Shown: positions 12,968-26,883, counted from the first letter of the stretch. The stretch: 64,000 nucleotides of DNA from Polytrichum commune (GCA_950295325.1 OX485805.1:31607501-31671500); one strand, 5' to 3'. A program made the numbers and translations. Notes: generated by a model from the sequence alone, not told the origin.

Positions 12968-15900
12968 TAGTCCTATGAAAACTCATCTAAATGCAAACTA
13001 GACACCCAAAACCCCCTTTTAACACTCCTACGCCAAAACGGTTGGCAAGTTCACCCCTCATAGTTATCACCATAGGAGCCAAAGGATCTATACACACCCC
13101 CAAAGTAAAAGTCCTCACATACCCAAAAAAAACTTCCAAACTACCTCATCAAATCACTACTAGAAAAACTCAATTGTAAATCCATCAGATGCTTCCCTAT
13201 CTCATCTTCAACAAACATAAACTTGAAAAAATGCCAATCACCCATCAACCTCCCATAAAAGCTATCACCATACAAACTAATCCCCAACAAAGTCTCTCAC
13301 CCTTGTAAAGGGGGTGAACACCCCCCCCCCCTCTTCCAACATCATATTTCCCCTCCCCCATCACAACACCAAATTGTAATAGCACTAAGCAAGCCACCTA
13401 CCACAAGTAAGCATTACACCTACACCACCATCACCATGTCTTGCGTAGCCAGTTGCAGATAAACGGGCCTTGTCTCAGCCATGTACAGTACATCTCTTTG
13501 CAAACAAAATACATTTTATTTTTTGTTCTTTTTCTACCCGCATTTTGTCATGTAAGGAATCCAATAACAAATTGAGAAACTAGGTGACCCTAGTAGCACG
13601 TTACAGTGAGGAACATAGGCATTGAGCTTACAAGTTTTGGACCCAACATAAATATCTTATGGATTTTAAAGTGATACACAATTCATTTTTTTGGATATGT
13701 TCATTTCACTCTGGAGTATGTACATATATGCCTTAGAAACCATATGAGGCTAGTGTTTGAATATTGGACATGTCTACCTTAGGACTATGTCACACTTACA
13801 TCCAAGAGTTGACCTTGGCCTCAGTGCCTAGATGAACCCCACCCCCCCCCCCCACTTGCCCCCTATCTAGTGTGTAAGCTTTTCTACATGAGAACGGTTG
13901 ACATTCTTTCTTTAAAATAAACAACTTGACTCAACCCAATCACCCATTTGCTCTTAATATGCACCAATTTGCCCTTGCCTTTCATCCGATGATTTGCTCA
14001 TTTGTAGCCATGAATGAAAAACAATGGACAGGAGTGAATTGTTGCATACAAGCATACATATCTATCGGCCGTTCAAGTTAGAAACATGTCTACTATAAGT
14101 TTGTGGCTAATTTATTTCCAATCATGTTTCATTAACCTATTTAGGATCTTTGAAAACACTTCTAATATCAAATCAACTTTGAAAGATAACCACCGGGTGA
14201 CATAATATTTCAAGGTAGTTTACGTTGCTTGATTGAGAGGTGCAACTCATATGCAACGATTCCTTCTTGCCCAAACACTTGCGAACCTTTCAACCAAAAT
14301 TCGTAGCTCGAAAGCCTTTTTCCCTTTGTTGCGGAAAAAAAAAATGCCCCTTTGATCGAAGAGAACACATAAAGGCAAAAGTGGAAAAGTGTGGTCAAAC
14401 TCACCAACATGTAAGCTTACGGGTGCTAGACTTATAACTTGGGTGACCATTTCCGAGCTTTTTCGGAGGTGTTGCTCAAGTTTGACGGACTTGTTGGGGA
14501 ATAAATTGAATGCTCCACCTTTCAATGCATGTGGGCAAAAAGTGTGTTAACTTATAGCCCTCTATGGAAAAGTGCTCAATTCCAAACCTACTTTTTGTTT
14601 CCACTACTTTCATAGATGTGAAAGATGAATTTAAGATTCATTACACTATGCACATGGTTTAGCGTGGGCCACACTATGGATCATTAATTATCATTGGCCC
14701 TTGTAAACCAATTTGCAACCACTAGGGTGAAACACACTCTCACGTGGCATGGGAAACTTGTTGTTGCTATATTGGAAGTCATGGAAGCCATTCAAATTAA
14801 CATGGTGTATAAGTTCTCATGCCATGTTGAATTAAACATGTATTGGCTAATGCATTGTATGTCTCTGTTAGTAATGTAGAATTTGATGTTTATGGAGGGA
14901 TCTCATTTTATTCTTTATTCTTTGAGACAAAAGGCCATAAAGCCAATGCAATTCAAACATTGACAAACTATAGTTTGTCGGCAAATAAAATGAACAAAGG
15001 GTTAAAATAAATAGGGGATCATTACACTGATTACCCCGATTTGTGAGGGAGGGCTAATAGAGAGTGTGGGAAATTAGTAAAGGCAATACCCCATTTCTTT
15101 ATGTATGAAATTAAAGCCACCAGTAAGTCTAGGAGGCATTGTTCATCCTAGCATTATTCATTAAAAATATTATTCGTAACAACACTATTCACTGAAAGTA
15201 CCGACACTTGGCACTTGACATTTGGCACTAACATGCATGTGTTTCCATTTAAAACTCTAATTGCTCTACAAACATCTTAGAGCACGCACTAATTTTCTTG
15301 AAATATGTAGTTAAATGAGCATGTGTTCATTAATTTAGTGTCACTCAGTAAAATTTGCAACCCTCAATAACTTTGAGATTTGGCTAAATAATGTGTGCTT
15401 CGGAAATTAATATAACCCTCATTGGACTATGAGTGTTGACCATTGTGTGATCATCATAAATATATTACATGCAACGGATCATAACCAATACCAAAATATT
15501 TTTAACACCCATTGCATTACACTCCATGTATTAAATCAATTTAGTGAAACATAGTAAAAAGCCTAATTCAATCTTTTAAAAAATCAAGTGTGCAATAGAT
15601 GTGTAGATTTGAGTGCAAATTTGGTCCTTCATGTTCATCCAATGATCCCAAAGATTGAACAACCTTATACCGACTATAAACACTGCAATACATGTATTCT
15701 AATTGGGGCCATGTTCCAGTTTTGAGGTTGATTCAAAATGTGAGTCATGTTTGGTTGCTTGTGTCTTGGAGAAGGATTTGGTCCTCGAAGCCCATTTTAG
15801 GGTTTAGGGTTTAGGGTCATTATGATTGTTTAGGGTCACCTTAAACCCATTATCAGTGCTTCTTTTTGATGGGTTCACCTTCATTTCATGTGATGGGTTA

Positions 15901-17952
15901 CTTTTTATTTTTTGCTTTTCAATGTGATGGATAACATCGAAAATTGTTTTTCAAATGATGGGTTGAGAAAATCTGAGTCTTTCACACAAAATCATATATC
16001 AAATCACATTCCTTCAAAAATAAATGTAGAGAAGTTTGAATTTCTTATAACCTTTAGTCCAAACTATAGATTCTCAGGTGCCTCATGTTGCACCATATGT
16101 CATATATTGCCCTCCAATCCATATTCTCCAATTGCATCTTGCATAATAATACTTGCACCAAAGCATCCAAAGTGTCCGAACTCAATGAAAGCTAACAAGT
16201 GGCTCTTGATAGAATTTTTGTTTTGAAAATCCCCCTTTCACAAATTACAACACTTGAGGGAATGACAAATATTGTTTTGGCAAAGTTTCATGACATGTGG
16301 CCAATAGGTATACCACTCATTGATGCCCCCACAAAATTTCCATGCCTCGTACAATGATTTGTTTTCACATTCATGCCTCGAGCTTTCTACAAATTCAAGC
16401 AACACAACTCTACTTGCATCGCTTTCAACCTTCGTATGATTAATCTCTCCAACCATTGCTCTAACATAGTTGTATGAACCTCTTCATCACTTAGATAATA
16501 CTTTGGACTACCAAAATTTGATGCATTGAAACGAAATTATATTTGAAAACCCTTTGTTCCAGCTTTCCACATTTGCTTGCACATACATGACGAGTAATAG
16601 AAACCAAACCAATTGGAGGAAGATGAAGAGCCTCCCATCTAGTCACCATGGATTCGTGATCATTGTTTTTCTTGTGGTTGCATGTTTATGCATACTTTTG
16701 CAACCTATTCTCAAAACCCATGGTGAATTAACATGAAATTCCTCTCATGTAGAGCTTTTTCATATAACCAAGTGTAGGCCCATCATGTGTCTCTTATGGA
16801 TGAGTCATTCTTGCCAATACTAAAAGATGATCTAAACTTGCTTTCATATGTCCATGCCCAAGCTCTTGTAGGTGCAAGTTGCTCGACTTCTTTGAAATCC
16901 AATAAATCATTATCAGAAGGTGAGTGTTCACTGCTTGAAAGCGGCACGTTCACTTGAGTTTGTGATGCAATTTGCACAACCTGTCCTTAATTGGTTAAAA
17001 GTGTGAGAAAATGAAATCTAAAAAACTTATGTGAATAATAGCACAAAGTGAAAGACCACTTTAATAAAATGAAAAAATATAGGGTAATATTTCTCTAAGT
17101 AAGATTTTTGGCCTATTATTTATCCATATAAAAGTAAAAATTAAGTTACAAATTAAGATGTTGTGAAGAGTTGATGAGGATCCCTCCTTCGTTTGCCCAA
17201 CCTTGAATTACTTCATGATGCCATCTTGAGGTTCATTTGACAATCTAGTTTGATAAAAACAAATTTCACATCTTTATGTGGACCTCTACTTTTGAACATA
17301 ATATGAACTCATACACCAATCATGTAACTCTGACATCACATACCCACACTCGTACAAACACATGTGCATTTCCTTATCTGTCTTTGCAAAATAATCATTT
17401 GTTTTTATATTAAAACCCCCATACATGATTCAAACTCACAACTATCTTGAAGAACTACTATGAACCACGACATTATACTTCTACCATAACAAGTGACAAG
17501 CTACTGAACCTACCAACTATTTTTTCCATGTGTAGAAAGACACGCACACACCCACACCTAACGGAGCAGAAGGGCAAATAATTATTTACTAACTAGACAA
17601 CTAAGTAATGATGGGACCACCCTACATAAGAAATATTAAAAGTTCCATAAAAGTCAACAAATTCCACTGCGGAAAACCTTATGCAAACAAACACGTTGTG
17701 TCCTAGACAAAATGTTTGCAAAACACTTCACCAACACATTCCTAGACAAACATCTTTTTAACACTCAGTGCACATATTGCTCCAAGCTCTGCCTAGTCGA
17801 TACCATTGAGTGCCATGGATGTGAAAATCCTAGAGATAAGATTTGATTGGTGAGGGGTAGATCAAGAGATTGCAAGATAACTTGAATGGTGCATCTATAA
17901 CTAGCGGTTGGTTCTCCTCGTTCATTGTTACGTACATTGAATATGATATTTG
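12968..17952. other. AT-rich intergenic sequence with decayed frames
   Basis: No gene can be supported. It includes C-runs at 13321-13331 and around 13843-13852. Short degenerate frames at 14247-14525 (-), 15912-16226 (+), 16238-16456 (-) and 16783-16977 (-) read somewhat protein-like (the last has LDFKEVEQLAPTRAWAWTYE) and are punctuated by stops. They could be remains of an old transposon on the - strand, but I cannot name a family. Confidence 0.35.
15796..15816 (+). repeat. Three TTTAGGG units (interstitial telomere-like)
   Basis: Three uninterrupted copies of the plant telomere heptamer, followed by two further TTTAGGG-containing words within 25 bases. It is too short to show a fusion or healed end; such tracts also serve as telo-box promoter motifs in plants. 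Confidence 0.8.
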
Positions 17953-18118
17953 GTGTCACTTACTATTTGAAATACGCAATGCTATGTCTATTTATTGTAT
18001 ATCTTGTATTTTACCAACAAATGTTAAATCGATTATTTAGATATTATAGAACACTGACAACAATTACAACAATAGTAAGAAGATATACCATTATGTAAAT
18101 CCAAAAAGTAAGTGACAC
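17953..18118. mobile_element. MITE with GTGTCACTTACT termini
   Basis: Left end gtgtcacttactatttgaaa and right end ccaaaaagtaagtgacac are inverted copies; the element is 166 bp with no coding capacity. Similar termini occur at 38174-38361. The target duplication is not clear. Confidence 0.6.
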
Positions 18119-19203
18119 TAGATATCATATTTAGTGCACCACATATGAGCGTACCTCTCACTCATCCAACATAGGAACCTTGAATAAATAGCATTCATGT
18201 CAGAGGTAACACTTTTTACTTGATTCGACACCGGAAATAGACTTTTCAATGACCCCAAAGTAGTTGAGTTGAAGTCATTTGAGACGAATCAACCACAAAT
18301 CCATAGTATTAGCTTTTTTAGTCGGATGGATGAGAGGTGTATATGACAAATCTCTCTTGGCACAAATTTTAGCCCCCTTGAGATTTTTAATGATAAAATT
18401 CTCCAAGGCCTACCAAAATCAAAAATTAACAAATGGAAAGGAATGGTGAATCTAGGCTATGGCTTGGGTACACAACTCTCGTATTATATGGCCCTGATTT
18501 TAATCACTTATAATGCATTTTAGTCCAATCCCAAGTGATATAATTTTTTTAATGTAGGAAACTCTTGTAGCCCTGCTAACAAGGAATCCAAACATGTAAT
18601 TATATATAGGAAACGAATATTCTTTGAAGCGTATAATAAAATTAAACCCCTAATTATATTATATTCTAATACATGTACCATAGGCCAAACTACCCAACTT
18701 TTTGGGCTTTTTGATAAAAATTTAAGAATTTTTCTATTATGAATAGAACTTTGCTAATGGTTTTTTATTTTTAATTGAAGGCAACTACTCGTGTGGATCT
18801 TTTAATATTATGCATAGGCATAGGTTGGAGAAATAGGTGTTTCAATTCTTTATATACGTTGTGGAGTTTTTTTATAATAAATATGCAACCCGCCTTTTCT
18901 ACATCTCATTTTATTTAATTTGGTCTTCACCCAACTTTTTGGTCCTTTTATTTTTGTACGATTTTATATAATTTTTGCAAAAGCCGTCCTTAAAGTTGTT
19001 TTTAATGCCGATGCCCCTTGTGTACAATATGGGAGTTGCGTACCCAAGGGCTATGGTGTCTTGCTCTTTGAGTTGGTCCCCACTAGTCACGCTCTTACTT
19101 ACACTAAATATGCTCATTATTGTGACCAACAACAGTTGCCATAAATCATATAAATATCCAAAAAAAAATTGTATGAAAATTGAATCGTGATATTGGACTA
19201 AAT

Positions 19204-19700
19204 TACACTCTAAACTCCGTAGTATCACACATGTGGCAACCAAAGTGCACGTGACATTACGGATTTCTGTAGTGTTAACATGGATGCGTGATACTATAGA
19301 ATTAGTGTAGCATGTGACATTATGGAATAACACAAAGCAGATGTGAGGACAATTTGAATTCGTTCTCCCATCACCTACGCTAGTGTGGTCCACTCCACTT
19401 GGCCTTCCCAGATGATGTGGCGGATGCATGCACCGACATTCAACAAGTGGCATAAGAAGAAGAAGAAGAAGCATAATAAGAATAAGAAGGTGACACTCCA
19501 CATGTTGACACATGGCACAATCCGAGGGTGTGGGTTGACTTCTTTGGTGGTTTGTATTAATGACAAACTTCGTAATATAAGAAAGAGAAATATGACAATA
19601 AGAAGTGAGATTTGAACTATGAACATCCGTTCCCTCGGGTTTTGGGATATTAGAGAATGTGTGACATTATGGAGGTTGATATTACGGAGTTTAGGGTGTA
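19204..19700. mobile_element. MITE with TACACTCTAAACTCCGTA termini
   Basis: The terminal 18 bases TACACTCTAAACTCCGTA are repeated inverted at the right as TACGGAGTTTAGGGTGTA (one mismatch). TA at both outer edges suggests a TA target. Inside lie a second inverted pair (gtgacattac/gtgtgacattatgg type words) and an (aag)n tract near 19457-19473. A second copy begins at 63925 and is cut by the end of the window. The 200-codon - strand frame crossing 19204 runs through the element edge and is not a gene. Confidence 0.7.
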
Positions 19701-20448
19701 TTATAGAAATAAAGTCACTACAATATATAGATACATAGCAGTAGCACTCATACTAACACCACTCCAAATGTCTTTGCATGTCAGTCGGTGAAATGAACTT
19801 TCTCATATAGTAACTTTGAACCGCAAGTCCACATAAGAAATCACACTATTCAAAAGGTCATAGTAATGAACCTATTGAGTGTAACTTATATAGTGAGATT
19901 CAACCACATTGAACCATTCTCAGTCATGCAACCAATCTCAACGCCCAACCATTGTTTAAGTGTGTGTGCTTTGGAGAGGAAGAGACCCCACTTAAGTACA
20001 CCATTTATGGTATTTATAGTGTCATGTACACTATTTGCAAAGGGCCTAAACTAGGTGCCTAGAGGTGTCAAAGTGTCACGTCCGTTAACTGCAGATATAA
20101 TTTCATATGTCAACATAAGTATCTTCTTCAAGTGAAAAAATATTTTCAGTATGACATTTGAGAGTGCTAGCACATTGGGATACATTAGATGATAGTCTTG
20201 CATTTTAGTATGGAAGGCGAAGATATTTTGAGCTTACTAATGGCAAGTGTCATGCGTTTACATTTTAGTATGCAAGGGGAAGATATTCTAGAGCATACAC
20301 TAATGGCATGAGTGTGTTCAATAGTGTTTAGTGCACTCGAACGCCAAGTATCATGAGACGACACTTATGGTGAAGTTGTAAATCAACAATGTAACCTAAC
20401 ATACCCGTCAAAATAGGGTAAGTGACACTATTTCACATGTGGCAGTGA

Positions 20449-20929
20449 GGGCCACTTCACACACGAGATTGAGAGCATGTGACCATTACACTGCAAGCAC
20501 TCCCATTGGTGGAAAAGGCAGAGCCGGTCCGAGTTCGATTCATACTACGCTTGAGGGATCAACAGAGTATGTGAATGCAAGATGGATGTCAAGTCTACAT
20601 GGATTCCTACATGGCGTTGAACGGATTGTGTTTCGTGGTCACTTGTACTATTTTAAATAACCACCTCTTGGAGGTAGGCATGACACACTCCTGAACGCTC
20701 ACAACCGTTGATTTGTTCTATTTTATCATGCATGAGGACACACATGAATAGAAATTCATTGAAATAGCTTTTGATTGAGGGCCCAGTCATATGTGGCTTC
20801 ACACTACACTTGAGGGTCCATGACCACACTACACGATTTTGGAGGTGTCTTGGGACGGCCTTTGGACACTTTCTTTTGGGCTCTCACAATTTCATGGTCA
20901 TGGCTCTTGGCTCATGTGTGAAGTGGCCC
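20449..20929 (+). mobile_element. GGGCCACTTC MITE, copy A
   Basis: Begins GGGCCACTTCACACACGAGA and ends CATGTGTGAAGTGGCCC, imperfect inverted termini of about 40 bp, 481 bp in all. Followed by TAA; preceded by TGA, so the duplication has decayed on the left. Same orientation as copy C (57502-58004). Non-coding. Confidence 0.85.
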
Positions 20930-20968
20930 TAAATACAATAGCCGGTGTAGTGCTTCTTGTTGGCATAA

Positions 20969-21351
20969 GGTAGGGGTGGCTATTTCCGTCCAAATTTCAG
21001 ATGTGCCTAGTTGGGATGCTGAAATTATTTTTTTATAAATTTTGAGCGCTCCGCAAATCTGGTGCAAGAGCAACTATGAAAATATCAAAAATTTCCAGCA
21101 TGTTTATGATTTCCTACAAATTTTTAAAGGAAACCTTGTAGAGTGACCAACACTTGCACATAGGGTACGTGGTATATCCACAGGGTGGATTTCTAAAACT
21201 GACCGCTGGCAGCCAATGAAATGTTGGCAGTGCTATGAACGGTAAAAGCACCTTGATAGGTGCTCTTGTAAACCCAGGTAAAAGCACCTAAAAAGGTGCT
21301 TCCGACATAGGGGTTGACTTTAGGACCTGCACAGAAATTGCCACCCCTACC
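20969..21351. mobile_element. MITE with GGTAGGGGTGGC termini
   Basis: GGTAGGGGTGGCTATTTC at the left is inverted at the right as AGAAATTGCCACCCCTACC. Flanks TAA (20966-20968) and TTA (21352-21354) fit a PIF/Harbinger-type 3-bp target. It lies only 40 bp from copy A of the GGGCCACTTC family. Near the right end are two small hairpins of the form aaagcacct...aggtgct (about 21244-21265 and 21280-21300). Non-coding, 383 bp. Confidence 0.75.
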
Positions 21352-23942
21352 TTAGTAGACAAGCCAAGAATATACAACTTAGTAACTTCGAACTTCAAAT
21401 GTCCATCCTTCATCACCACTCTTTGTATAAAATAGCTTATTGTGTTTCTTTCAGGGATGCGTAAGATTACTGAATGCATAAGATATTTTCATGGCATTTT
21501 GGTAGATTCTCAAGGAAAAAGGGTTGCAATATAAGAATGTAAAATCTCAATGATTTCAAACAAGTTGTTCAGTTAGCATTGAAATATAAAGGTAGATGGG
21601 TCTTAAATAGTTATTTTCTCCAACTAGCCCACTTCTCCTAGAAGATAAAGCATTTGATTAGTATGAGAGGGCTAGCAATACAAATTGAGGCCGTATTTGC
21701 TCATAATGTTGAAGCTCATATGAATATCTTATATACTATCAAAATGACAATTCTTCTGCTCATTAAATGGTCATGTATCCCCCCTCCCCCATTTTGTTCA
21801 TTGTGTGAATGTAGAATAGTTATCATATTTTGAGCACAAAGTCCTAACTCTTTTGAACACATGTCTTCTTTTGATAATTGTTCTTGGAGCCACAAACCTA
21901 ACCACATACCATAGCCCTCTAGCTGCTTGGGCACTTTTCTACCTAATAATTAATTAAAGTGCAAAAGTAAGTAAGGCAACCCAAAAATCAATGTTCTAAA
22001 ATTGGGCATATTCAAAAAGAAATTTAAAATAAGTTAGACATTCATCTAAGTCATTTCTATGATTCATGGATGGTTTTCCTAATTTCATATGTGGCAACTC
22101 GGATTAACCTAAACACTTCCCTTAACCAACATTCCTTACTCGAAAGTTTATCTTTTACTCGTATGTTATGGTTTTGTTTGGCAATAAATTATTCTTTGTG
22201 TGAGAGTTATACGGAGTGGTCTTTGTGAGGGACTATGATGTTATGGTGTTTGTGAGAGATTATTGTGATTGGGCACTTTTTTTTTTATGAACACTCAATG
22301 AAATTCAATTTTCAAAAGTTTAGGCACCTTTAAATTTTATTATTTTATGCTCAAGCTGCTAGAGAGCCATGGTACGACTCAAAAGTAAGTGTCCAATTAA
22401 CATAAATCACCCAAATTAGGCACATCTATGTTGGAGTTAAGATGCCCATGTGGTTGTATCATGTTTCATTCTATTGTATTTACGAAAACCTTTTGGAAGC
22501 TTGATTTTTGGTTGTTTTCCTTAAAGAAACCGGTGCAAAAGAGAACCAACACATTCATTGGGGTTAGATCGTGAAAACATATTTGTAATGAACAAACACG
22601 AGATCTGTCCAAGGGAGATATATCCGAGATCTTGCATGAATGAGATCTAGGGTTGGTCACATTCATGAATAGAGGAACGCATTGGCATGTGTGTCCTTTA
22701 TCGTTCAAGTAGCACTCGAGGCCTTCCACACTTAATAGATAGGCTTAATGCACCCGGTCAATGCCTTTCACCACCACAACATTATCAATTAATGTTACCC
22801 AACTTGAAACACCGTGGAATGGGTCGTGGTTTTGCATGTTACCCAATTTCCTTGCACTCGGACTTCCCGGGATCCAAAGGGGCGGGCCACAACCCCATTT
22901 CCAAAGACGTTAGAGTTATTTGTAGAGTAAAGCCTATGAAACCATGGGGTTAGTTCCAAACCTTGAGTTTATGAGAATTGACAAAAAGTCATCCAAGCTT
23001 CTTTTTTATGCTTAAATTATCATATACAAAGAGTGGTGTCAATATATTAAAACCTAGCTTTCTAGTTTGTTCTATTAGGAATTAAATCAATAACCAACGT
23101 CAGGCAATCAATGTGAATTTGAGCCCATTGGTCCTACCTTGCTCAAGAGTCCTCTTGGTGGAAGGTGGGGTTCATTGCGTACCTTGTAGTGGGTGGGCTC
23201 TTGGCTTCCTACCTATCTAGCTAGTCCCCCCCCCCGCGCGTGCGTCAAGTAGAGAGAAGGTTTCACAGTGGGAATCAAACTGCCAACCACCTCATTTGGA
23301 AATGGGTACCTCTCCACTATCACCTAGTAGTTTAGGGTCATCTTGGACATGTTTTATTAGGATGGGTTGGACCAAGCTAGCTTTGCATAGGCCGATCTGG
23401 GATTTAAGACAACATGTACCATGGACATACCTTTTTTAAATCATTTTTTTTAAATTAAAAATAATAATTTAGAGGTGGGAAGAGGAGGTCCCAAAAGTTT
23501 CACCTAACTTTCAAAATAGGCTTCAATACATGGCAAACTAGCGAGTTCTTAATAGAAAGCTTTCTCAAAAAAATATTAAACCCAGGGTTTCATCCCTCTT
23601 TGGGGGGACTTTACGGAGAACTCTATTATGTATGCCATCATACCTAAAAAACGAGGGATGGGTCTAGAAAAAAAATAAAGTTTTTCCTTAAATCTATTTA
23701 TTCCGACCATATTTGTGGGTTATTAGGGTTTTTGGTGATAATATGTATGTCGGGGAGAGGGATTTATTGCATACAAGTGTACCTCTCATCCATCTCACAT
23801 AAAAAAACTTGATGCCCTATAGATTTATAGTTGATTCGTTTGAAATGACCTGGACTAAATTAATGCAAAGTCTTTAAAACTAATTATGAGGTAAAAAAAC
23901 CTGTATACTTCATAATATTTCAAGATGTTGGATGAATAATCA

Positions 23943-23944
<2 letters not shown>
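21352..23944. other. Intergenic sequence without recognisable gene
   Basis: AT-rich, with only short frames, none protein-like. It includes a fragment of the dispersed ~350-bp repeat near 21850-21910 and a C-run near 23227-23234. Confidence 0.4.

Positions 23945-23978
<34 letters not shown>
23945..23978. repeat. (TC)17 microsatellite
   Basis: Uninterrupted dinucleotide run of 34 bases. Confidence 0.95.
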
Positions 23979-23983
<5 letters not shown>

Positions 23984-24280
23984 TCCTTTGGATTTGTTGG
24001 TTACTTGGTGTTGCATCCAACCTAAAGAAGGGGAGGAGTTGGTTGTGATGTGTATAAGAGATATTCCATCATGATGGATAGTGTTCAATTTTTTGGGGAG
24101 TTTTCAATACGGGCAACTGGAGGGAGGACATTAAGTCCCCCCCACTCCCACGAACTTCTAGGGGGCACCTGCATGAAATTTAAAGTCTGCATGTTTGCGG
24201 GGACATGACCGGCCCAACCAGTCGTCAATGGACGACACACCCCTCTAGATGTGTTCTTCAGCTCATTCTTGAGGACAATG

Positions 24281-24640
24281 TTTGGGATGTTCCTACAAAG
24301 CACATTCTATAGGACAACCATGTTTAGGTTCATGTAGAGCATGTTTTGCATGACAGGTAGGTTTAGGTTCATGTAAAGCATGTTTTGCATGATAGGTAGG
24401 TTTAGGTTCCTTTAGAGCATGTTTTGCAGGACAACCAAGATTAGGTTCCTACATAGCATGTTCTATAGGACAACCATTTTTTAGGTTCTTGCATAGTGTG
24501 TTCTGCAGGACAGCCGGGTTGAGGTTCCTGCAAAGCATTGTCTATAGGTAGCCATGTTTAAGTTCCTGCAGAGCATGTTTTGCAAGACAACCATGTTGAG
24601 GTTCTTACAGAGCACATCTACATGACAGTCATGTTGTTAT
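24281..24640 (+). repeat. Minisatellite, unit about 55-60 bp, six to seven units
   Basis: Degenerate head-to-tail repeats built on (t)taggttcctgcagagcatg then ttttgcaggacaaccatg. The shared words aggttc, agcatgtt and ggacaac recur at a steady spacing. It disrupts rather than encodes protein. Confidence 0.8.
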
Positions 24641-25210
24641 TCCTAAATAGTAGGTTATGGTTTTGTAGGTGGGTTGTTGTTCACCTCGACTATTGGGTTG
24701 AGGTGATTCACTTCATGGTGAGAGCACATAACAACTCATTTTCCATGTTATGTTCTCCGTCACCTGATGTCCTACGTTCCCATTGTCCTTCCATAAGGTA
24801 TTATTGTCCCGCACATCTTTTGTTTTGATGATGGTTGTTGCAATCATGACGATGTGATTTGCTAGTTGATTGATGTGCAATTTAGGGTTGATGTTGACGT
24901 CGTTGTGAAAGGAAACATCTTGGGGTTTGTGTGTGGTCTTTGAATGGATTTCATGTCGGGTGCAAGTAGGGTTTTCAAATGGTGTTTGAATGAGTGCATT
25001 TGAAGGGGTTTGGGTGAGATTTGAGTGGGTTCGAGTGAGTGCATTTGAAGAGGTTTGAGTAGATTCAAGGGGATTTTGAGTGCATATGAAAGGATTTGAG
25101 TGCATGTGCATTTGTTGAGTGCATTTGTTGCAATGGTTGTTTTGCTGTGCATTTTGAATTTCATTGCGAGAAAAAACCAATGTTTTTAAGGTCGCATGAT
25201 TAGGTTTTGG

Positions 25211-25306
25211 CAATTAGAGAGAGTGTGTAGAAAGCAATTAGAGAGAGTGTACAGAAAACAGTTAGAGAGAGTGTGCAGGAAGTAGCTAGAGAGAGTAAGC
25301 ATATAG
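25211..25306 (+). repeat. 24-bp minisatellite, four units
   Basis: Unit caattagagagagtgtgtag plus four bases, repeated four times with a few substitutions. Because 24 is divisible by three, the reverse strand shows an artefactual repeat peptide. Just upstream, 24990-25150 holds looser repeats of gtttgagtgagtgcatttg. Confidence 0.85.
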
Positions 25307-26207
25307 TAGTTAGGGTTTGCAGTTAGGGTTGAATGTTGATGTTCATTGTATTGTGTGTTTCTAGGGACATTATTGTTAGGTTCATCAATGTCTCTCCATT
25401 GACGTCTATTGGTGTTGTGAGATGGAAGGTTGCGTTGTGGACACAATTAATGCACTCGAGTGCATGTGGTATACTCATTTTGTTGATGATATTGAATGCA
25501 AACATTCTTGGCTTAGGATTTAGTCATTGAGTGTGGTGTTTTAAAGTATAGGTTTGAGTGTTTTCATGTACACTTTGATGCCATTACATGCACGCATTAA
25601 TGGCGACACCTGAAGTGACATCATCCATAGTTCCTACGAAGTGGACGACGGTAAATCTCCTTCCAGAGGCACTTGCGGTGAATTTGCACGTCCTAGAGGA
25701 TGAATATATGATAAGGTTGTTGGGCATGGCCAAGTTTGTGTAGTTAAGCATACATGGTCCACTCGGTTGGCAAATTGGGGTAAGTGCGCATGCACAAAAC
25801 CTATTGATTTCCTTGTTGTTTCCTCATGTTTGCATGTTTGGATTTTTTGGGTGTTGGATTTGGTTTCCTTCGTGTGATATTCAATTCATGTCGTCCACAT
25901 TCAATTCTTGGTCAAAACCACTTGTAGATATGTCCGCAATAGATTAATGTGCATGCATCTCCAAAAAACTCTTTATCTATTTAGCATATTTTTTAGTTTG
26001 TTTATAATTTAGCACACACATCAATGTCATGCTTTGTACACGCTTTGGCAACTTGTGACATTGGCTTGCCCATTCTCCATATGTCTATCTTACTTGTTGC
26101 CAAATACATTGTCTATCAATTGCTCTCATGGCGATGTTCTTCAAATTTGTTTATGTTTTACAATGCTCTCGGGGGGGGGGGCAGTGTGTTAGAAAGTTAA
26201 GGATATA

Positions 26208-26463
26208 GGTGCAAACAACCACTATTTTATAGGGGGGTATTACTTTCAATTTTTTTTTTTCACATGCTATCATTATGTAAATTTCTACTTTGGGTTAATA
26301 GAAAAATGGCTTGCATTACTTATAATTCCAAATTCCCTATTATTCCATACCCTATAGTACTTTAAAGATGTCTAGTGCCATTTTTGATACCCTATATTAC
26401 TCTTAAGTCCAATTATAAAATTTTGCCCCCATGTTTTTAAAATACCCTATCATTTGTTCGCAC
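26208..26463. mobile_element. Possible small MITE
   Basis: Left gtgcaaacaac...ttttatagggg and right taccctatcatttgttcgca form loosely inverted ends about 255 bp apart. On either side, 26011-26190 and 26589-26750 are diverged copies of one ~165-bp sequence (both contain atcaatgtcatg and ttgtaca). The boundaries are uncertain. Confidence 0.35.
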
Positions 26464-26530
26464 GTATATTGCTACTCCAACCAATGACTACCCCCCCCCC
26501 CCGAGACAATGCTATTATGGTCTTATTACT

Positions 26531-26577
26531 ATGCTCTTTAGCATGCTCTTTAGCATGCTCTTTAGCATGCTCTTTAG
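26531..26577 (+). repeat. 12-bp tandem repeat, four units
   Basis: atgctctttagc repeated head to tail, perfect. Confidence 0.95.
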
Positions 26578-26883
26578 TTTAATAATGACTCAACACACCC
26601 ATCAATGTCATGTTTTGTACAAGATTTGGGAGCATTTGACACAATCTTTCCTACTCACAAAAAGTATGTCTTAGTTGATGTTAACTACTTTATATATCCA
26701 TTGTTCACATGACCATGTTCTTCAAAATCATCAGTGTTCTACAATGTTATTATGGCCTCAATACTATGCCAATCAGTGTTATTCAACAATTTTATGATGT
26801 CCTTCAATGTTATGCAATCTCCATACACACGTATGCTTGGATCTGCATATTAAATAAAAATTCAATGTTTTTTTTTTGCAGGT

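Noticed and set aside
15796..15816. Telomere or chromosome-end scar
   Set aside because: Only three TTTAGGG units; too short to distinguish from chance or a telo-box.
18911..19513. 200-codon - strand open frame, the longest outside the real genes
   Set aside because: It crosses the edge of the MITE at 19204, its Leu-rich start comes from an (aag)n tract, and it resembles no protein.
24713..25446. Overlapping 166-, 100- and 86-codon - strand frames with repeated peptides
   Set aside because: They are read from tandem DNA repeats with periods that keep several frames open at once.
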